From positions 1-7,387 of the forward strand of contig JAAETV010000692.1 in NCBI GenBank assembly GCA_024227975.1: 7,387 bases of DNA. The letters are read 5' to 3'. A program made the position numbers and the translations under genes. Below are positions 5,051 to 7,387 of this stretch, one piece after another. Origin of the DNA: Actinomycetes bacterium. Lineage in GTDB: Bacteria; Actinomycetota; Acidimicrobiia; Acidimicrobiales; SZUA-35. Every line of letters begins with the position of its first letter. Positions within the stretch are counted from its first letter, which is position 1. The notes beneath the pieces were generated by a model. That model saw nothing but the letters and a program-made list of their open reading frames with translations, ran no database searches and had not been told where the DNA came from.

Positions 5051-7386
5051 CGGTCGTCTGCGATCTTCTCGCCTTCCAGAGCAAGGACCACGGCGAGCGT
5101 GGGATCGCCCGCTATGTCCTGAACCTGGCCCTGGGCCTCGAACGAACCAATCCTGGGCTCATCACCCACTACCTATTCCACCCCGAGCTACCCCTGCCCG
5201 ATGAGGTGGGACCGCTCATCGCTTCCGGCCGTATGGTCCCAGCCGATCAGGACAACCCCCTCCACCGTCCGAGTGCTGGCGGCATCTTCCTCGCCGGCTC
5301 GCTGTTCGAGATGCACGAACCTCTCGACCGGGTCATTCCCGTCTGGTGCCGATCCCCCTACTGGCGGACGATGGCCATCGTCTATGACCTGATCCCGGCC
5401 CGCTTCAGCGACGTCTACCTGAGCGACACGAGCCTGCGCCACCGCTACCTGGCTCGGACCAAGGCCCTCGCCTCATGCGATCACCTCCTGGCCATCTCCC
5501 AGGCGACAGCCGACGATGCCATCGAGCTCCTCCACCTCTCCCCTGACCAGCTGACCACTATCGGGGCTGGCGCCGATGAGCGCTTCCGACCTCCCACCCA
5601 GGAACCATCGGCGGTGGCCGCTCAGCTGGCCGAATCAGGCACCCTCCCCGGCCTGCGGCCCGGCTACCTCCTGTTCCCGACAGGTATCGAGTGGCGGAAG
5701 AATGTCGAGCGCACGGTCGCGGCCTACGCCTCCCTTCCGGCCGAGCTGCGGGCCAAACATCAGCTGGTACTAGTGGCATCCCTCGACGACTACGGCCACG
5801 GTGTCCTGGCCCAGCTGGAGGCCGAGCACAATCTGGCCGATGATGTGCTGGCCACCGACTTCGTCAGCGATGAAACCCTGACCCGGCTGTACCAGGGTGC
5901 CGAAGCCGTCATCTTCCCCTCCCTCTACGAGGGATTCGGTCTGCCTGCGCTCGAGGCCATGCAGTGTGGGGCTGCGGTGCTTTGCGCCGACACCTCCTCG
6001 TTGAAGGAGGTCCAGACCCTGCCCGAAGGCCGCTTCGATCCCGAGGTCGTCAGCTCCATCGCCGAGGCCATGAAACGGGTCCTGAGTGACAGCTCGTTCC
6101 GTGACCACCTCAGGACCCAAGACCTTCCCCCCTTCACATGGGATCGGGCGGCTGAACTGACGGCCGAAGCCATCAGGGAGCTCGAGACCATGGTGCCGGC
6201 TACGAGCCGCAGGCCCCGTCTGGCCCTCATGACCCCCCTACCACCCCAGCGATCGGGGATAGCCACCTACGCATACCGGCTCCTGGACCACTTGAGGGCC
6301 CACTGTGACGTTACCGTGTTCGTCGACGACGACGCCGGTCAGGTCGAGGCCCCCGAAGGGGTGGATGTCCAACCCCTAGATCGGCTCGACCGGATCGTGC
6401 AGAGCGGTGGGGCCTTCGACCGCACCCTCTACTTCATCGGCAACAGCACCTTCCATGTCGAGATGCTCGACGTCCTTCGCCGCCATCCCGGGGCCGTGTT
6501 GTGCCACGATGTCCGCCTTACCGGCCTCTACTCCGAGACCCATCGCCTCACCCCCAATCGGCTCGTTGGCCACTCAGTAGGGGCAACCCTGGCCCACCAC
6601 TACCCGTCGCGCTATCGGTCGAGTGTCGAAGACGATGCGGTCATCTTCCCCGAGACGGCTCAACGGTTCGGGATCCTCATGTCCCGCGAGGTTGCCTTAC
6701 TGGCTCAGGGGGTCCTGGTCCACTCCGGCCACGCTGCCTCCCTGCTCCGTATCGACGCCGGCATCGAAGCCGAGGTCGTCTACCCCATTCCCTGCCCCGA
6801 GGTCGTCAGTTTCGTCGATGATGGTGCCGTCGAGCACCGAGACGGGGCACCCATCATCTCCTCGTTTGGGATGATTGCACCCTCCAAGGACCCGGCCCTG
6901 CTCATCAGGGCGCTGGCCATCATCAAGCACAAGGTGCCGGACGCCATCCTCGAACTGGTCGGTGAGATCGAGCCGAGCTACTACCAGGAGTTGGCTGCCG
7001 TGGCCGCAGCGGTGGGGGTTGCATCCTCGGTCCACTTCCTGGGTCGCCTGGATGATGATCAGTTCCTGGCCGCCCAGGAACGAGCGACGGTAGCCGTCCA
7101 GCTCCGGGCCGTCTCCAACGGGGAGTCATCGGCCGCCGTCGGTGACCTCCTGGCTCTCGGGGTGCCGACCGTGGTCAGTGACCTGGGGGCCATGGCCGAG
7201 TACCCACCTGGGGTCGTAGTCACGGTCCCGGTCAACCCCGATGCCAATCAGTTGGCCGAGGTGTTGAGCGAGCTGCTGGCCAGTGTTCAGGAGCGGGATT
7301 GTCTAGCGATCGCGGCCACCGACTATGCCCGAGCCAACGGCTTCGAACAGGCGGCCGAGATCCTGGCCAAGACCCTCTTCTCCTGA
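5047..7386 (+). CDS. Tandem two-domain GT4 glycosyltransferase (WbdA-like architecture)
   Basis: A 779-residue protein with two GT-B-fold, GT4-type retaining glycosyltransferase modules, predicted to transfer sugars from nucleotide donors to a growing surface glycan at the cytoplasmic face of the membrane. Module 1 (about 1-380): RGIARYVLNL (18-27), VYDLIP (112-117), LLAISQATADD (147-157), FPTGIEWRKNVERTVAAY (210-227) with the phosphate-contacting Arg217/Lys218, and an intact E-x7-E in EGFGLPALE (Glu295, Glu303). Module 2 (about 388-779): MTPLPPQRSGIATYAYRLL (395-413), LYFIGNSTFH (461-470), CHDVRLTGLY (486-495), SSFGMIAPSKDPALLIRAL (605-623) with Lys614, and NGESSAAVGDLLALGVP (691-707), where the E-x7-E pattern is altered. 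The module order and the LPPxRSGI/FGNSxFH signature resemble the E. coli O9a polymannosyltransferase WbdA, but donor sugar and linkages cannot be read here. No transmembrane helices. It directly follows the coiled-coil methyltransferase. The stop ends one base before the window does. Confidence 0.9.
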   Translation: MTVVCDLLAFQSKDHGERGIARYVLNLALGLERTNPGLITHYLFHPELPLPDEVGPLIASGRMVPADQDNPLHRPSAGGIFLAGSLFEMHEPLDRVIPVWCRSPYWRTMAIVYDLIPARFSDVYLSDTSLRHRYLARTKALASCDHLLAISQATADDAIELLHLSPDQLTTIGAGADERFRPPTQEPSAVAAQLAESGTLPGLRPGYLLFPTGIEWRKNVERTVAAYASLPAELRAKHQLVLVASLDDYGHGVLAQLEAEHNLADDVLATDFVSDETLTRLYQGAEAVIFPSLYEGFGLPALEAMQCGAAVLCADTSSLKEVQTLPEGRFDPEVVSSIAEAMKRVLSDSSFRDHLRTQDLPPFTWDRAAELTAEAIRELETMVPATSRRPRLALMTPLPPQRSGIATYAYRLLDHLRAHCDVTVFVDDDAGQVEAPEGVDVQPLDRLDRIVQSGGAFDRTLYFIGNSTFHVEMLDVLRRHPGAVLCHDVRLTGLYSETHRLTPNRLVGHSVGATLAHHYPSRYRSSVEDDAVIFPETAQRFGILMSREVALLAQGVLVHSGHAASLLRIDAGIEAEVVYPIPCPEVVSFVDDGAVEHRDGAPIISSFGMIAPSKDPALLIRALAIIKHKVPDAILELVGEIEPSYYQELAAVAAAVGVASSVHFLGRLDDDQFLAAQERATVAVQLRAVSNGESSAAVGDLLALGVPTVVSDLGAMAEYPPGVVVTVPVNPDANQLAEVLSELLASVQERDCLAIAATDYARANGFEQAAEILAKTLFS

Positions 7387-7387
7387 G

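Noticed and set aside
1..7387. Mobile elements, CRISPR array, tRNA or rRNA genes
   Set aside because: I found no transposase or integrase motif, no regularly spaced direct repeats and no cloverleaf or rRNA-like stretch; nearly all sequence is accounted for by the five genes.

Overview
The window is a high-GC bacterial chromosome segment with two unrelated halves. The coding density, G/C-rich third codon positions and stop/start overlaps of 1 and 4 nt suggest a free-living high-GC bacterium. The XylB sequence reads like actinobacterial xylulokinases, so an actinobacterial lineage is my best guess. The class II xylose isomerase is not the type typical of Streptomyces or Actinoplanes, so this placement is only tentative.

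Left half (1..2620, + strand): the 3' part of xylA (xylose isomerase, N-terminus cut off by the window edge) overlaps xylB (xylulokinase) by one base in a TGATG junction. Together they convert D-xylose to D-xylulose and then to D-xylulose 5-phosphate, which enters the pentose phosphate pathway. No xylose transporter or XylR-type regulator lies inside the window.

Middle (2621..3922): a 90-nt convergent gap separates xylB from a minus-strand gene. That gene encodes a class I SAM-dependent methyltransferase domain followed by a probable beta-sandwich domain. Upstream of it is a 138-nt divergent intergenic region. It is clearly AT-richer than its surroundings (61 of 138 bases are G/C) and carries a 10-bp palindrome, a second tight inverted repeat and a weak minus-strand promoter candidate.

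Right half (3923..7386, + strand): a two-gene, ATGA-coupled unit. The first gene encodes a methyltransferase with a long N-terminal coiled-coil-like helix. The second encodes a 779-residue protein with two tandem GT4-type glycosyltransferase domains. The architecture recalls the E. coli O9a WbdD/WbdA pair, a capping enzyme with a coiled coil plus a two-domain polymerising mannosyltransferase, although no kinase domain is present here. The three right-hand genes most likely belong to the edge of a surface-polysaccharide cluster continuing past 7387. The glycan and the methyl acceptors cannot be read from the sequence.

I see no tRNA, rRNA, CRISPR array, insertion sequence, phage gene or integration scar. 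The most interesting candidate system is the methyltransferase / tandem-glycosyltransferase module with its divergent second methyltransferase.
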